Positions 27,438-36,565 of a stretch of DNA of 64,000 bases are shown in pieces. The position numbers and the translations under genes were made by a program. The stretch lies in the NCBI GenBank assembly GCA_012517285.1, contig JAAYVG010000038.1:27091-91090 (forward strand), given 5' to 3'. The notes beneath the pieces are model-generated. The model was not told where the DNA came from. It saw only the letters and a program-made list of their open reading frames with translations, and made no database searches. Numbering within the stretch: the stretch's first letter is position 1; each line of letters begins with the position of its first letter. Source of the stretch: Elusimicrobiota bacterium. Lineage in GTDB: Bacteria > Elusimicrobiota > Elusimicrobia > Elusimicrobiales > UBA9959.

Positions 27438-27797
27438 TCAGTAATTCTCAGTAAAATCTTTTATACTTACTGTATAGTATTTAGTGCCACAAGGATAGCC
27501 CGGTGTAGGGCCACAGTTCTTATTGATATCACCAAATGGATTATCCTCACTTTCTATAATAGACTGGACGGATTGGGTTGTTTTATTGATATTATACGAA
27601 TCAGACTTTGTCTGTTGGGATTGATTGACAGGTTTTGATGGTGTCAGCTGCTCTGCATTTCCCTTGATCTCATTCTTATTGCATGAAGCAAAGAGAGAGA
27701 CAATAAGTCCAGCAAAACCAATAAGTGTAAAATTTAAAAATTTTTTTGAATCATTTTTTTCAACACCTGTATTTTTTAAAAGTTCGTTTATTTTCAT
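27438..27797 (-). CDS. Small putative lipoprotein with paired cysteines
   Basis: About 119 residues from the ATG with GGGAGG upstream. A polar N-terminal stretch (about 20 residues) precedes a hydrophobic segment ending in a lipobox-like LFASC. A Ser/Thr/Gln-rich linker leads to a C-terminal CGPTPGYPCGTKYYTV motif with two cysteines. I do not recognise a family. The stop lies just upstream of the hrcA promoter, so it is not part of the heat-shock operon. Confidence 0.6.
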   Translation of the reverse strand: MKINELLKNTGVEKNDSKKFLNFTLIGFAGLIVSLFASCNKNEIKGNAEQLTPSKPVNQSQQTKSDSYNINKTTQSVQSIIESEDNPFGDINKNCGPTPGYPCGTKYYTVSIKDFTENY

Positions 27798-27859
27798 TAT
27801 AACCTCCCGCAAATCATTAGAATTGTTTACTCTAAGCTTCCAATTACATTATAACATTT

Positions 27860-29185
27860 TTAAAAGCTGCTCCAAATCTTTCCAGCTATATTAGATGCTT
27901 TTTCAAAAACCTCTTTTTCATCAATACCAATTTTAAGCTCTCTGTTTTCCATAAGGACATCGCCATTAACTATTGTCGTTGTGACGTCAGACTGAGATAT
28001 ACCAAATATCAGATGACCATAAAAGTTATCAGAGCTCAGAGGGGTGTGAGGGTAGTAGTCAAGTATAACGATATCAGCATAATTACCCTTTTTGATCTCA
28101 GCTATTTTATCAAAATGCCTTAATGCTATTTTTTGATTGTTCAGTAAAAGCTTTGAGACTTCAGCAAAACCAGCTGAAGGATTTTTGTTTTTTAGATGGC
28201 ACATCCAGAGTGCTGCCCGCAACTCCTCCATCATATTGTTTGTCATTGCATCCGTTCCAAGCCCGTAAAGTATTCCATTTTTAGCAAATTTTAATATATC
28301 GGATATTCCAACTGCATTGTTAGCATTTGACTGTGGGTTTAAGACAACAGGAGCGTCATTAATCCTTATGATATCCATCTCCCTTTCGTTGACACAAACA
28401 CAGTGTGCTAATATTGTTTTAGGACCAAGTATAGAAAATTTATTCAATCTTTCAACTATCCTCATATTGTATTTTCTGATACAGTCCTCTTCATCTGAAA
28501 TATCCTCAGCACAATGTATATGAAAACCTGAGTCAAGGCTGTTGCCAAGATCAGAAGCTATCGCGAGGGTCTCATCCGAAAGGGTAAATGATGCGTGAAG
28601 TCCAAAAAGACCTTTGACAAAATTATCATTGTTTTTTCTGTTGTGCCTTATAAATTCATAGTTTTCCCTAAGTCCTTCAATGGTTTTCTTTTTACCATCC
28701 CTGTCCGATACCTCATAGCATAAAGATGCTCTCAAACCACAACTTCTGACTGCTTTCTCTATTTCAAAGAGAGAACCTCTTATCGCAAACGGGCTTGCAT
28801 GATGATCTATTATGGTTGTTGTTCCATTTTTAATTGCGTTTATAAGTGCAACCAAGGCACTGTAATATGTTGCCTTTAAAGAGAGTTTCTTATCAAGCCT
28901 CCACCACAGATTTTCAAGAACTTCAATAAATTTCTCTGATGGTTTTACTCTGTTAAGCCCTGTGGAAAAGCTTGAATAAAAATGCATATGTGAGTTTATA
29001 AAACCGGGCATAACTATCCTGCCGTTGGCATCAATAGTTTTTTTTGCATTTATTTTTTTTGAACCAGATTTAAATATATCCTCTATGATCCCATTTCTTA
29101 CAAATATGTCATAGTTTTTTAAAACTTTGCCAGATTCAGGACCAGTAAACAGAACAGCATTTTTAATGATTAAAGTTTTCTGCAC
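27860..29185 (-). CDS. ssnA: SsnA-like amidohydrolase (aminohydrolase family)
   Basis: The track ORF reaches into the tRNA-Gln gene; the likely start is the GTG at 29185 with GGAGG just upstream, giving VQKTLIIKNAVLF. The metal-dependent hydrolase core shows the HxH site (MPGFINSHMHFYSS), NLWWRLD, TTIIDHHASP, FHIHCAED, LAHCVCV and the GLGTDAM aspartate. NLWWRLD and IDHHASP are strong matches to E. coli SsnA as I recall it. SsnA is linked to anaerobic purine or selenate-related metabolism, and its substrate is uncertain. A YgeW-like carbamoyltransferase gene lies about 8 kb away. About 442 residues. Confidence 0.82.
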   Translation of the reverse strand: MQKTLIIKNAVLFTGPESGKVLKNYDIFVRNGIIEDIFKSGSKKINAKKTIDANGRIVMPGFINSHMHFYSSFSTGLNRVKPSEKFIEVLENLWWRLDKKLSLKATYYSALVALINAIKNGTTTIIDHHASPFAIRGSLFEIEKAVRSCGLRASLCYEVSDRDGKKKTIEGLRENYEFIRHNRKNNDNFVKGLFGLHASFTLSDETLAIASDLGNSLDSGFHIHCAEDISDEEDCIRKYNMRIVERLNKFSILGPKTILAHCVCVNEREMDIIRINDAPVVLNPQSNANNAVGISDILKFAKNGILYGLGTDAMTNNMMEELRAALWMCHLKNKNPSAGFAEVSKLLLNNQKIALRHFDKIAEIKKGNYADIVILDYYPHTPLSSDNFYGHLIFGISQSDVTTTIVNGDVLMENRELKIGIDEKEVFEKASNIAGKIWSSF

Positions 29186-29249
29186 ATCTCCTCCGGAAGT
29201 ATAAGATTTAAAATGAAGATATAACCAGAAAAGAACAGACGACCAACCT

Positions 29250-29320
29250 CTCCCGGGCATGGATTCGAACCATGAATTACGCCTCCAAAGGGCGCTGTGT
29301 TACCATTACACCACCCGGGA
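29250..29320 (-). tRNA. tRNA-Gln (anticodon UUG)
   Basis: A 71-nt cloverleaf on the minus strand. The acceptor stem is TCCCGGG/CCCGGGA with G as discriminator base. The D arm is GTGTAATGGTAACAC, and the anticodon stem GCGCC/GGCGT carries the loop CTTTGGA, giving TTG. The T arm has TTCGAAT in its loop. CCA is not encoded. It lies between spoVG and the SsnA-like gene, and spoVG-tRNA-Gln is a neighbourhood I recall from other bacteria. Confidence 0.95.
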
Positions 29321-29341
29321 ATAAAGGCTTTTTATCTAATT

Positions 29342-29635
29342 TTATTTATTGTTGTTTTCCTGCGGAGTTGATGATCCCTGCTCGGTCAATGCCTTGTTAT
29401 AGGCATCAAGGACAGCTTTCTCAAGCTTACTCCTGAATTCATTGGTTATTGGATGTGCAATATCCTTGAATGTCCCATCCTTTACCCTTCTTGACGGCAT
29501 AGCAACAACAAGCCCATTTTTCCCACTCACTACCTTAACATTATGGACCACAAACATCTGGTCAAATGTAATAGTAGCAAACGCTTTTAGCTTATCATCA
29601 GGTCTCAAGTGTATTCTTACTTCTGTTATTTCCAT
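29342..29635 (-). CDS. spoVG: SpoVG-family regulator
   Basis: A 97-residue protein with the family core: MEITEVRIHLRPDDKLKAFATITFD, then FVVHNVKVVSGKNGLVVAMPSR and the DIAHPITNEFRSKLEKAVLDAY helix. SpoVG proteins bind DNA and RNA and regulate many processes; they occur in non-sporulating bacteria too, so no sporulation is implied. A good AAGGAG site precedes the ATG. It follows ispE on the same strand, as in B. subtilis where ispE lies a few genes upstream. Confidence 0.96.
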   Translation of the reverse strand: MEITEVRIHLRPDDKLKAFATITFDQMFVVHNVKVVSGKNGLVVAMPSRRVKDGTFKDIAHPITNEFRSKLEKAVLDAYNKALTEQGSSTPQENNNK

Positions 29636-29720
29636 AACGTTCTCTCCTTTCCATACTAATATAGTGAGGCTAACGAACCTTTTTTGCCGAAAAGCCCCTC
29701 AATTTTTACCACAATTTTAA

Positions 29721-30587
29721 TTATACAAATTTTGTCAAAAAAACAAAATCAAAGCTTTTTAAAAGTTTTTCATATATTTTTTTAAGCTTCTGATAATCAT
29801 AGCTTATAGCAAAAATGCTTGAGCCAGAGCCACTCATAAGTGAAAACAAACCCTCGCTTAAAAGAAGTTCTTTTAATTGACCTACCTCTTTTGATATATT
29901 AAAGGTTGTTGCTTCAAGACGATTAAAAAGATAGCGAGAAAAATCTACCATCTTTTCCTCCATCAGCTCGCTTACAAACATATCAAAAAGATCTGTTTTA
30001 GGGGTATATTGATGATCCATAGATTGATAAACTTCTTTCGTTGATATGCTTACTGATGGAAAGACTACAAGTACACTTGGCAGAAAAGCCTTGATATCCA
30101 AAGGAGTCACAATCTCACCCCTTCCCTCACAGCAAGCAAAGCTGGTGTTTTTTAAAAAGAATGGGACATCACTGCCGAGACTTGCCCCGATATCAAAGAC
30201 CCTTTTATAATCTTTTATTTTAAATATATCTGAAAGAGCAGCAAGGGTCATACCACAGTCAGATGAGCCACCACCAAGCCCGGCACCCAGAGGAATATTT
30301 TTTGTAAGTGTTATTGAAACACCCGATTTAATATCAAACTCCCTCATAAACATATCAGCAGCACGATAAACCAGATTGTTAGTATTGGCTATGTTAAAAG
30401 CGTTTGATTTGTTTATAACTTCAAGGCTTATACCTAATGACTTTTCATTTATTGATATTTTCAATGAATCGTATATATCAACCCTTGCAAAAAGACTTTT
30501 TATATTATGGTACCCATCATCGCGTCTGCCAAGGATTTCAAGAAAAAGATTTACTTTTGCAAAGGCCTTATATTCATCAGTAATCAT
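29721..30587 (-). CDS. ispE: 4-diphosphocytidyl-2-C-methyl-D-erythritol kinase
   Basis: GHMP kinase of the MEP isoprenoid pathway, 288 residues. The first motif is AFAKVNLFLEILGRRDDGYH, the ATP loop is PLGAGLGGGSSDCG, and motif 3 is LMSGSGSSIFA. The pathway would feed the polyprenyl synthase and MenA encoded near 55 kb. The start overlaps the end of the TPR gene by 11 bp. Confidence 0.96.
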   Translation of the reverse strand: MITDEYKAFAKVNLFLEILGRRDDGYHNIKSLFARVDIYDSLKISINEKSLGISLEVINKSNAFNIANTNNLVYRAADMFMREFDIKSGVSITLTKNIPLGAGLGGGSSDCGMTLAALSDIFKIKDYKRVFDIGASLGSDVPFFLKNTSFACCEGRGEIVTPLDIKAFLPSVLVVFPSVSISTKEVYQSMDHQYTPKTDLFDMFVSELMEEKMVDFSRYLFNRLEATTFNISKEVGQLKELLLSEGLFSLMSGSGSSIFAISYDYQKLKKIYEKLLKSFDFVFLTKFV

Positions 30588-32760
30588 ACTTAATATCTAT
30601 TGTTTTGGTTTTTAAATTCACTCTTATATCATCTATATTTATCTCGTATCTGTAAGGGATGTATGTGTTATCGGAGGAAGAATATCTTCCAGCAACAGGT
30701 CTGAAATCACTAAAATTTATAACAAAGGATGTATCGGACGTATATTTAAGATAATCAAGCGCAAAGGCATTGTTCTTCATACACAACTCTACTGTATCGC
30801 TGCTTTTAAAAACACTGTGATAGTAATAACAACCATTGTTATATTCTATAACCTTCATATTACGTTCATAATCCTTATAAAATGATGACGTGGTGTACCA
30901 TTTTATAGCAAGCAATATATCTGTTGCATAGCGTTCAAGAATCTCGTTAGGAATCCTTTTATCAGATATATCAGTCTTTATGTTATAGTTTTTATTAGAT
31001 GCCTCAAAGCTTAAAATTGGCGTGAAAAGCGGGCTTAAAAGCTCAAAGTTCATATACTTATAGTTAGGGTTTATAAACATAACTCCATTAAACGTAAATT
31101 TTATATTCTTCTGCTTAAACAGCTTCTTATAAGAATAATTAAACTCAGCATCAAATGTGGCAGTAAATCGCTTCTCAGGATTATTTAACATAAGATTACT
31201 CAAGAGATCTCCATAGTTAATTTTATAGACTATAGACATAGCTTTTTTATTCAACTCATCAAAATTTTTTGGGCCAAGCACAGCAGTTGCCCAGTATGAC
31301 TGATAGGCATCTCCAATATTGTTCATCTTTAGCAGTATATCTCCCTCGTGTTCATATATAAGAGGGTCTGGATCACCACTCCGCTTCCTTATAAGATCAA
31401 GTGATTTTTTTATATAAGAATATGCCTTATCATAATCACCCTTTTTATAGTATGCCCAAGCAAGGGAATCTAAGTATGCGGGGTCATCAGGAGATAGTGA
31501 AACAGCCTTTTCAATCATCGCTGTTGCCTCTTCCAGTTTAATGCCTCTGTCCACAAGTGAGTACCCTAAATAATTTAAAACGGAAGCATCATTTGGATTT
31601 TTTAACAGAAGGTATCTGAAATGTCTCTCAAAGCAATCAACATCGTTTAACCTTTCACATATAACTCCCAGATTATATCTTGCCTCATAAAAATCAGGCT
31701 TTGTTGAGATAACAATCTCAAAATAATTGCGAGCAGATTTATCATCTCCATTATCCATATAACCGAGCGCGAGATAGTATGATATATCAGGATTATCAGG
31801 CCATTTGTTATGAGCATCGTTCAGGATTCTTATTGTCTCATCCATATTGCCAATCATTATATTGTAATAGCTCATCTTTAAAACCATATCCACATCATCC
31901 TGCCATTTGTTTATCTTAGAAAGATAGCTTTTTGCCTCAGCATAATTCTTTTTGTTTTCATTTAGTATGCTGAGCCACCACAATGCTTTTGTATCCTCAG
32001 GATTTATTTCAACTGTCTTTAAAAAATATTCCTCAGCCCTGTCATATGCCTTTGTGGATATATAAAGCTCTCCGAGCCTGTTTGTTACCTCAGAATTGGT
32101 TGGTTCAACGTTCAGTATATTGTTGTAAGCCTCAATTGTTTTATTGAAATTATTTTTATTTTCCCAGTAAAGTGCTAAAAAATAATATGGCTTTGGATTG
32201 TACTTATCAGCCTTTATGGCAAGATCAATGTATTCAAGCATCTTTTTCTCATCCTTCTTTGATGAATAGATAACAGCTATATTATAATAGGCGTCACTTT
32301 TAAATGATGGATCTATTTCAATTATCTTCTTTAGATATCCTATGGACTCATCAGGATTATCCACAGTGATCACAGCAAGCTGGTAGTATGCATCAACGTT
32401 ATCAGGATCAAGCTCAATAGCTTTTTTATAGGCAGCCTTTGCCTCCTTAATTTTGTTCTGAACCACAAGAGAGTTGGCATACATTAACCAGTTATCAGAG
32501 GTTGTAGAATCTATCTCCACAAGCTTTTTTGATATCTCCTCAGATTCCTTTATCATTCCATTCTTAGATGAAATATCAAATAGATATTTATAAAGGAAAG
32601 GATCGTTTTCCTGCTTGTTTATGTTGCTAACTATATCAAAACTTTTTTTATAATCCCCTGCTTTCTCATAGAACAAAGCATCAACAAAATCATAATAATT
32701 ATCAGCAAACAGCGGGGTTAATGAAAAAATCGAAAAAAAGACCAAAATAAAATTTTTCAT
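30577..32760 (-). CDS. Exported TPR-repeat protein with C-terminal lipoprotein-carrier-like domain
   Basis: A 727-residue protein with a Sec signal (KNFILVFFSIFSLTPLFAD). About twelve or more TPR repeats occupy residues 20-500 (for example AAYKKAIELDPDNVDAYYQLA, quoted in part). The last ~200 residues are beta-rich (KFTFNGVMFINPNYKYMNFE) and recall LolA/LolB or DUF4292-like lipoprotein folds, but I am not certain of that. A GGAGG site precedes the ATG. It probably scaffolds an envelope complex (inference). It shares a transcript with ispE, spoVG and tRNA-Gln. Confidence 0.8.
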   Translation of the reverse strand: MKNFILVFFSIFSLTPLFADNYYDFVDALFYEKAGDYKKSFDIVSNINKQENDPFLYKYLFDISSKNGMIKESEEISKKLVEIDSTTSDNWLMYANSLVVQNKIKEAKAAYKKAIELDPDNVDAYYQLAVITVDNPDESIGYLKKIIEIDPSFKSDAYYNIAVIYSSKKDEKKMLEYIDLAIKADKYNPKPYYFLALYWENKNNFNKTIEAYNNILNVEPTNSEVTNRLGELYISTKAYDRAEEYFLKTVEINPEDTKALWWLSILNENKKNYAEAKSYLSKINKWQDDVDMVLKMSYYNIMIGNMDETIRILNDAHNKWPDNPDISYYLALGYMDNGDDKSARNYFEIVISTKPDFYEARYNLGVICERLNDVDCFERHFRYLLLKNPNDASVLNYLGYSLVDRGIKLEEATAMIEKAVSLSPDDPAYLDSLAWAYYKKGDYDKAYSYIKKSLDLIRKRSGDPDPLIYEHEGDILLKMNNIGDAYQSYWATAVLGPKNFDELNKKAMSIVYKINYGDLLSNLMLNNPEKRFTATFDAEFNYSYKKLFKQKNIKFTFNGVMFINPNYKYMNFELLSPLFTPILSFEASNKNYNIKTDISDKRIPNEILERYATDILLAIKWYTTSSFYKDYERNMKVIEYNNGCYYYHSVFKSSDTVELCMKNNAFALDYLKYTSDTSFVINFSDFRPVAGRYSSSDNTYIPYRYEINIDDIRVNLKTKTIDIKYDY

Positions 32761-32880
32761 CCATCCTCCATTAAAAAAATAACAGCTCCAGAAATCAATA
32801 CCTTTATAATATCATTTTATAATTTTTAATCATCAGTGTATCAATCACGCATCAAATTATATAAAATATTACCGATAATA

Positions 32881-32910
32881 CTGACAAATAATTTTTAAAT
32901 ATTGTAAAAT
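32881..32910 (+). promoter_or_regulatory. prfB promoter placed for a leaderless transcript
   Basis: CTGACA (32881-32886), an 18-bp spacer and TAAAAT (32905-32910). The ATG of prfB begins 8 nt after the last base of the -10 box, at the expected transcription start. Confidence 0.5.
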
Positions 32911-32917
32911 TAGGTTT

Positions 32918-34042
32918 ATGGCAGATATTGAATTTAAGGATGCAGAAAACAAAATAAAAGAAGTTGAGAATATATATATTGAAATCGATGGTATATATAA
33001 CATAAAAGAAAAACAGGAAAGATTAAAGGGGCTTAAAGAATTAACCAACTCCAATGATTTTTGGTCTGATCAGCAAAATGCTCAAAAAATTACAAAAGAG
33101 ATAAATGAAATAGAGAATAAGATAGAGACACTTAAAAAAATAAAAAATGAGATTGATGATTTTAAGGTTCATCTTGATTTGACTAAAGAGGCAGGGGATT
33201 TAGATGAACTTAAAATACTTTTTGAGGAGATCAAGGATGCAGAAAGAACTCTTAAATCTCTTGATTTTGAGTTAAAGCTTTCAGAACCATTTGATAAAAG
33301 CGATGCTATATTATCAATACATGCAGGGGCAGGTGGAACTGAGGCCTGCGATTGGGCAAATATGCTTTTGAGGATGTATATGAAGTGGGCATCATCAAAA
33401 GGTTTTCAATTTATCATAACAGATATGATAAATGGTGATGAGGCTGGTATTAAAAGCGTAACAGCTTTTGTTAAAGGAAAGTATGCCTATGGATATCTTA
33501 AGAGTGAGATAGGAGTCCACAGGCTTGTAAGAATATCACCATTTGATGCAAACAAAAGGCGACATACATCATTCGCAAGCATTGATGTACTCGCTGATAT
33601 AGAAGACGATATAGACATAAAAATTGAGGACAAGGATATTGAGATGGAAACATACCGTGCAGGTGGACACGGCGGACAGAATGTAAACAAGGTTGAAACA
33701 GCTGTGAGGATAAGACATATACCAACAGGAATTGTCGTATCCTGCCAAGTGGAAAGATCCCAGTATCAGAACAGACTTAATGCCATAAAAATGCTCAAAG
33801 CAAAGCTCTATGAGATAGAGATGGACAAGAAAAGGTCCCAGATGGAAAGAAGATATGATGAGAAGGGTGATATAGGCTGGGGATATCAGATAAGGTCATA
33901 CGTTTTTATGCCATATCAGCTTGTAAAAGATTTAAGAACTGACTATGAGACATCTCAGGTTGATGATGTTATGAACGGTAAATTGGATGATTTTATGCAT
34001 AGCTATTTGACTTGGAAGGCCACAAACAAGAAGGTTATTTAG
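32918..34042 (+). CDS. prfB: Peptide chain release factor 2
   Basis: Terminates translation at UAA and UGA. The 374 residues show the SPF recognition tripeptide ([15 protein letters not shown]) and the GGQ catalytic loop ([17 protein letters not shown]). Many prfB genes need a +1 frameshift at an in-frame UGA near codon 25; this gene is open throughout, so that autoregulation is absent. The stop codon TAG is the end of the first octamer of the repeat array that follows. Leaderless start is likely. Confidence 0.97.
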   Translation: MADIEFKDAENKIKEVENIYIEIDGIYNIKEKQERLKGLKELTNSNDFWSDQQNAQKITKEINEIENKIETLKKIKNEIDDFKVHLDLTKEAGDLDELKILFEEIKDAERTLKSLDFELKLSEPFDKSDAILSIHAGAGGTEACDWANMLLRMYMKWASSKGFQFIITDMINGDEAGIKSVTAFVKGKYAYGYLKSEIGVHRLVRISPFDANKRRHTSFASIDVLADIEDDIDIKIEDKDIEMETYRAGGHGGQNVNKVETAVRIRHIPTGIVVSCQVERSQYQNRLNAIKMLKAKLYEIEMDKKRSQMERRYDEKGDIGWGYQIRSYVFMPYQLVKDLRTDYETSQVDDVMNGKLDDFMHSYLTWKATNKKVI

Positions 34043-34247
34043 TCATCTCGTTGTTTAGTTATTTAGGAAGAAAAAGAAAATAGTTATCTCGTTATTTAGT
34101 TATTTGGTTATCTGGTTGTTTAATCATCGAGATGAAGACAGATTAAGTCAGGATGAAAACGGATATCAGATAAATAAGAAATTCCTTTAAAATCTGACAT
34201 CTGACCTCTGCTTTCTGACATCTGTCCTCTGTCTTCTGACTTCTGAA
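34035..34247. repeat. Octamer array plus 7-bp (NTCTGNC) array
   Basis: TTATTTAG-like octamers in strict 8-bp phase occupy 34035-34066 (4 units). The same GAAGAAAAAGAAAATAG spacer as in the 16.3-kb element follows, then six more octamers (34084-34131). A family box, GATGAAAACGGATA, comes next. Eight heptamers in strict 7-bp phase (ATCTGAC, CTCTGCT, TTCTGAC and so on) fill 34192-34247. It takes up almost the whole prfB-tatD gap. Confidence 0.88.
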
Positions 34248-34271
34248 TTATACAATCTGGCTCTCGAATTT

Positions 34272-35066
34272 ATGATTGACTCACACTTACATTTATCAGA
34301 TTCCCAATTTGATATTGATAGGTACAACTTAATAGATAATTGTTTATCAAAAAATTTTAAATCATTTCTTGAAATACTTTGCTCGGCTGATGACTGGGAT
34401 AAATATCATTTGTTTGAAAAATATGCTGATTATTTTTATTTCGCCTTTGGAATACATCCGGAGTATCCATCACACTTAAATGATAATAATCTTAGAATGC
34501 TTGAAAAATATTTAAACATTAAAAATGCTATAGCCGTCGGTGAAATAGGAATTGATCTCTGGTATTATCCAGACACCATTGGCCAACAGCTTCAACTTAT
34601 GGAAGCTCAGGTGGATATTGCAAACAGATTAAAAAAACCGCTTATATTTCATATAAGAAATCCTCGTGAAAGCAACAAGGCATATGATGAATTTTTTGCT
34701 TTTATAAAGACCAGAATTAAAAATTCAATGGAGATACCTGCAGTCATACACTCGTTTTCAGGAACTCTTGAAGATGTTTCTAAAGCTTTGGATCTGGGAT
34801 TTATGATAGGTATAAACGCAACACTAACATATCCTAAAAACCAGATTTTAAGGGATGCTGTAAAAAAGGCAGGAATCAAAAATATTCTAACAGAAACAGA
34901 TTCCCCATATCTTCCGCCGCAGAGCAGTAGGGGTAAGAGAAACAATCCATCGAACATAGCTGAAATAATCAGAAAGATATCAGAAATACTTGAAATACCT
35001 TTCAAAGAGATTGAAATGCAAACGGAAGAAAATTTTAAAAGATTTACCAGAATATTTCATTCATAG
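34272..35066 (+). CDS. tatD: TatD-family metal-dependent hydrolase (DNase)
   Basis: A 264-residue TIM-barrel hydrolase. It has the metal site MIDSHLHLSD, the VGEIGIDLWY glutamate, FHIRNPR (most relatives have H-x-R in this block), VIHSFSG and the aspartate in TETDSPYLPP. TatD proteins are 3'-5' exonucleases or related phosphohydrolases. The ORF starts with the conserved strand, so the start is secure. It is preceded by the octamer/heptamer repeat array. Confidence 0.93.
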   Translation: MIDSHLHLSDSQFDIDRYNLIDNCLSKNFKSFLEILCSADDWDKYHLFEKYADYFYFAFGIHPEYPSHLNDNNLRMLEKYLNIKNAIAVGEIGIDLWYYPDTIGQQLQLMEAQVDIANRLKKPLIFHIRNPRESNKAYDEFFAFIKTRIKNSMEIPAVIHSFSGTLEDVSKALDLGFMIGINATLTYPKNQILRDAVKKAGIKNILTETDSPYLPPQSSRGKRNNPSNIAEIIRKISEILEIPFKEIEMQTEENFKRFTRIFHS

Positions 35067-35105
35067 TCAGTTTGTGTTGTTAAATTTGTTTATGTTATTT
35101 TTTTA

Positions 35106-35206
35106 AACTCTTCTCAAATTTCATACGATCGTGTCAGAATGAAGGAAAACTATTTTAAATTTTATATAAATTTTTTATGTATAAAGTTTTAGGGGGCACT
35201 GAAAAA
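35106..35206. repeat. Partial copy of the MITE-like repeat
   Basis: A 27-bp stretch AACTCTTCTCAAATTTCATA... (35106-35132) matches the inside of the 19.7-kb element in opposite orientation at 25 of 27 positions. A single end, GGGGGCACTGAAAAAGC, follows at about 35191-35207. No second end is visible, so this is a remnant, lying in the convergent tatD / carrier gap. Confidence 0.6.
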
Positions 35207-35230
35207 GCATCAGCGACTGAATTTTTCTGA

Positions 35231-36460
35231 TTATTCTTCAATCTTAAATCTGCTAGCCATATACGACCAAAGCCCTGAGAATGCTGCTATCAGAGGTATT
35301 GTCAGTGGTATAAAGTTATATGATAAAATATTCATCAATGAAAGTATCAAGGATGTGAAACCCTTTGAAAACCTATATGTAAAAGCATCAACAAACTGTT
35401 TTGCACGATATCTTGTGTCATAGGAAAACGGTATATAAATTATCTCCTTTGATGCCCTGTATATTGAATAATCCATAGATTTAAATATCATAAGCACAAG
35501 CGATGCTGAAAACAGAGACGGATGAATGAATGAGTAAAGCGAAGTCACAATATGCAAAAGTGGTATCAGCACAAGAACATATTTTACTTTAAACTTTCTT
35601 AAAACTATAGGTGTTATAAGGAATTGCATTGTAAAAGATATTATATTAACCTTCTGCCAAAAACCACCTAAATATGCAGTTCTTAGATCAACATCTGATA
35701 TATACTGCTGAACATAATATGTGAAATTGATATCACCGAGTGTTGAAACTATCTGTGCTATGAATACTACAACCGCAAGAAGCATAACTGTTTTATTTTC
35801 AACAAATATGGAAAGATGAAGATGTCCTTTCTTGCCACCCTTTTCATCATCTGCTGGCTTTGGCTCGCCACTTATGTTATAAGCATAATAAAGAAAGAGT
35901 AATGATGGGAACAATAAAAACGATGAATAAAGGATAAGACTTTTTGTTGTAAGTCTTACAGCAAATGATGAAACAAAATATCCACCAATTAATGACCCTA
36001 GCGCACCAAGCCCTGCCATAGGACCATTTAGTATTCTTGCCTCATCCTGCTTTAATATACTGTTTATATACGACCAGTAGATTTCAGACAAAACAACGAT
36101 ATATCCTTCCTTAAATATAAGAAGTCCAAAACCTGCCCACGCAATTTTTTTAAGCGTCAAAAAATATAAAGAAATAATTGATATAAACACAAAAGCAAAA
36201 TAAATAAGCATTGTTTTTTTACTACCAAATTTTGATAGCAAAAAACCATAAAAATATATTATGAGAAAAAGAAATATCGGGGTAAGGGTAAGAGCATAAA
36301 CCTTAGAAGAAGCAGGAAAGAAACTTAAGAAAACCGATTCACTGCTTGACCTCATAAATTCATAAGCCATAAAACAGAACATTGCAGATACACCGGCAAA
36401 TATGGTAGCAACCCCTACCTTTTTACCTCTTTCTGTTTTTATAAAATTTAAAAAACTCAT
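35231..36460 (-). CDS. ATP/ADP translocase-like (NTT/TLC) or MFS carrier
   Basis: An integral membrane protein of 409 residues with about 12 helices and no signal peptide. The block YDTRYRAKQFVDAFTYRFSKG resembles a conserved segment of nucleotide transporters (NTT/TLC family), and SIFVENKTVMLLAV fits their second half. The central charged loop (about 205-225) has many Lys/Asp. True NTT proteins import host ATP in obligate intracellular bacteria, but family relatives also occur in free-living bacteria with unknown substrates. No adjacent functional partner is evident. A general MFS label is the safe alternative. Confidence 0.68.
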   Translation of the reverse strand: MSFLNFIKTERGKKVGVATIFAGVSAMFCFMAYEFMRSSSESVFLSFFPASSKVYALTLTPIFLFLIIYFYGFLLSKFGSKKTMLIYFAFVFISIISLYFLTLKKIAWAGFGLLIFKEGYIVVLSEIYWSYINSILKQDEARILNGPMAGLGALGSLIGGYFVSSFAVRLTTKSLILYSSFLLFPSLLFLYYAYNISGEPKPADDEKGGKKGHLHLSIFVENKTVMLLAVVVFIAQIVSTLGDINFTYYVQQYISDVDLRTAYLGGFWQKVNIISFTMQFLITPIVLRKFKVKYVLVLIPLLHIVTSLYSFIHPSLFSASLVLMIFKSMDYSIYRASKEIIYIPFSYDTRYRAKQFVDAFTYRFSKGFTSLILSLMNILSYNFIPLTIPLIAAFSGLWSYMASRFKIEE

Positions 36461-36565
36461 AAATTACCGCACTACTGATGGTCATTTTTGGAGTGTATAA
36501 AGAAACTATAAAATATAGGATAAACTGTGTTTAAAAAGATGACCTGTGAGATTATTTTTGGTTTA

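Noticed and set aside
29342-29635. Sporulation capacity from spoVG
   Set aside because: SpoVG occurs widely in non-sporulating bacteria, and no other sporulation gene is in the window.
34035-34247. CRISPR array
   Set aside because: Units are 7-8 bp in direct phase without 25-40-bp repeats or unique spacers. They are degenerate tandem arrays.
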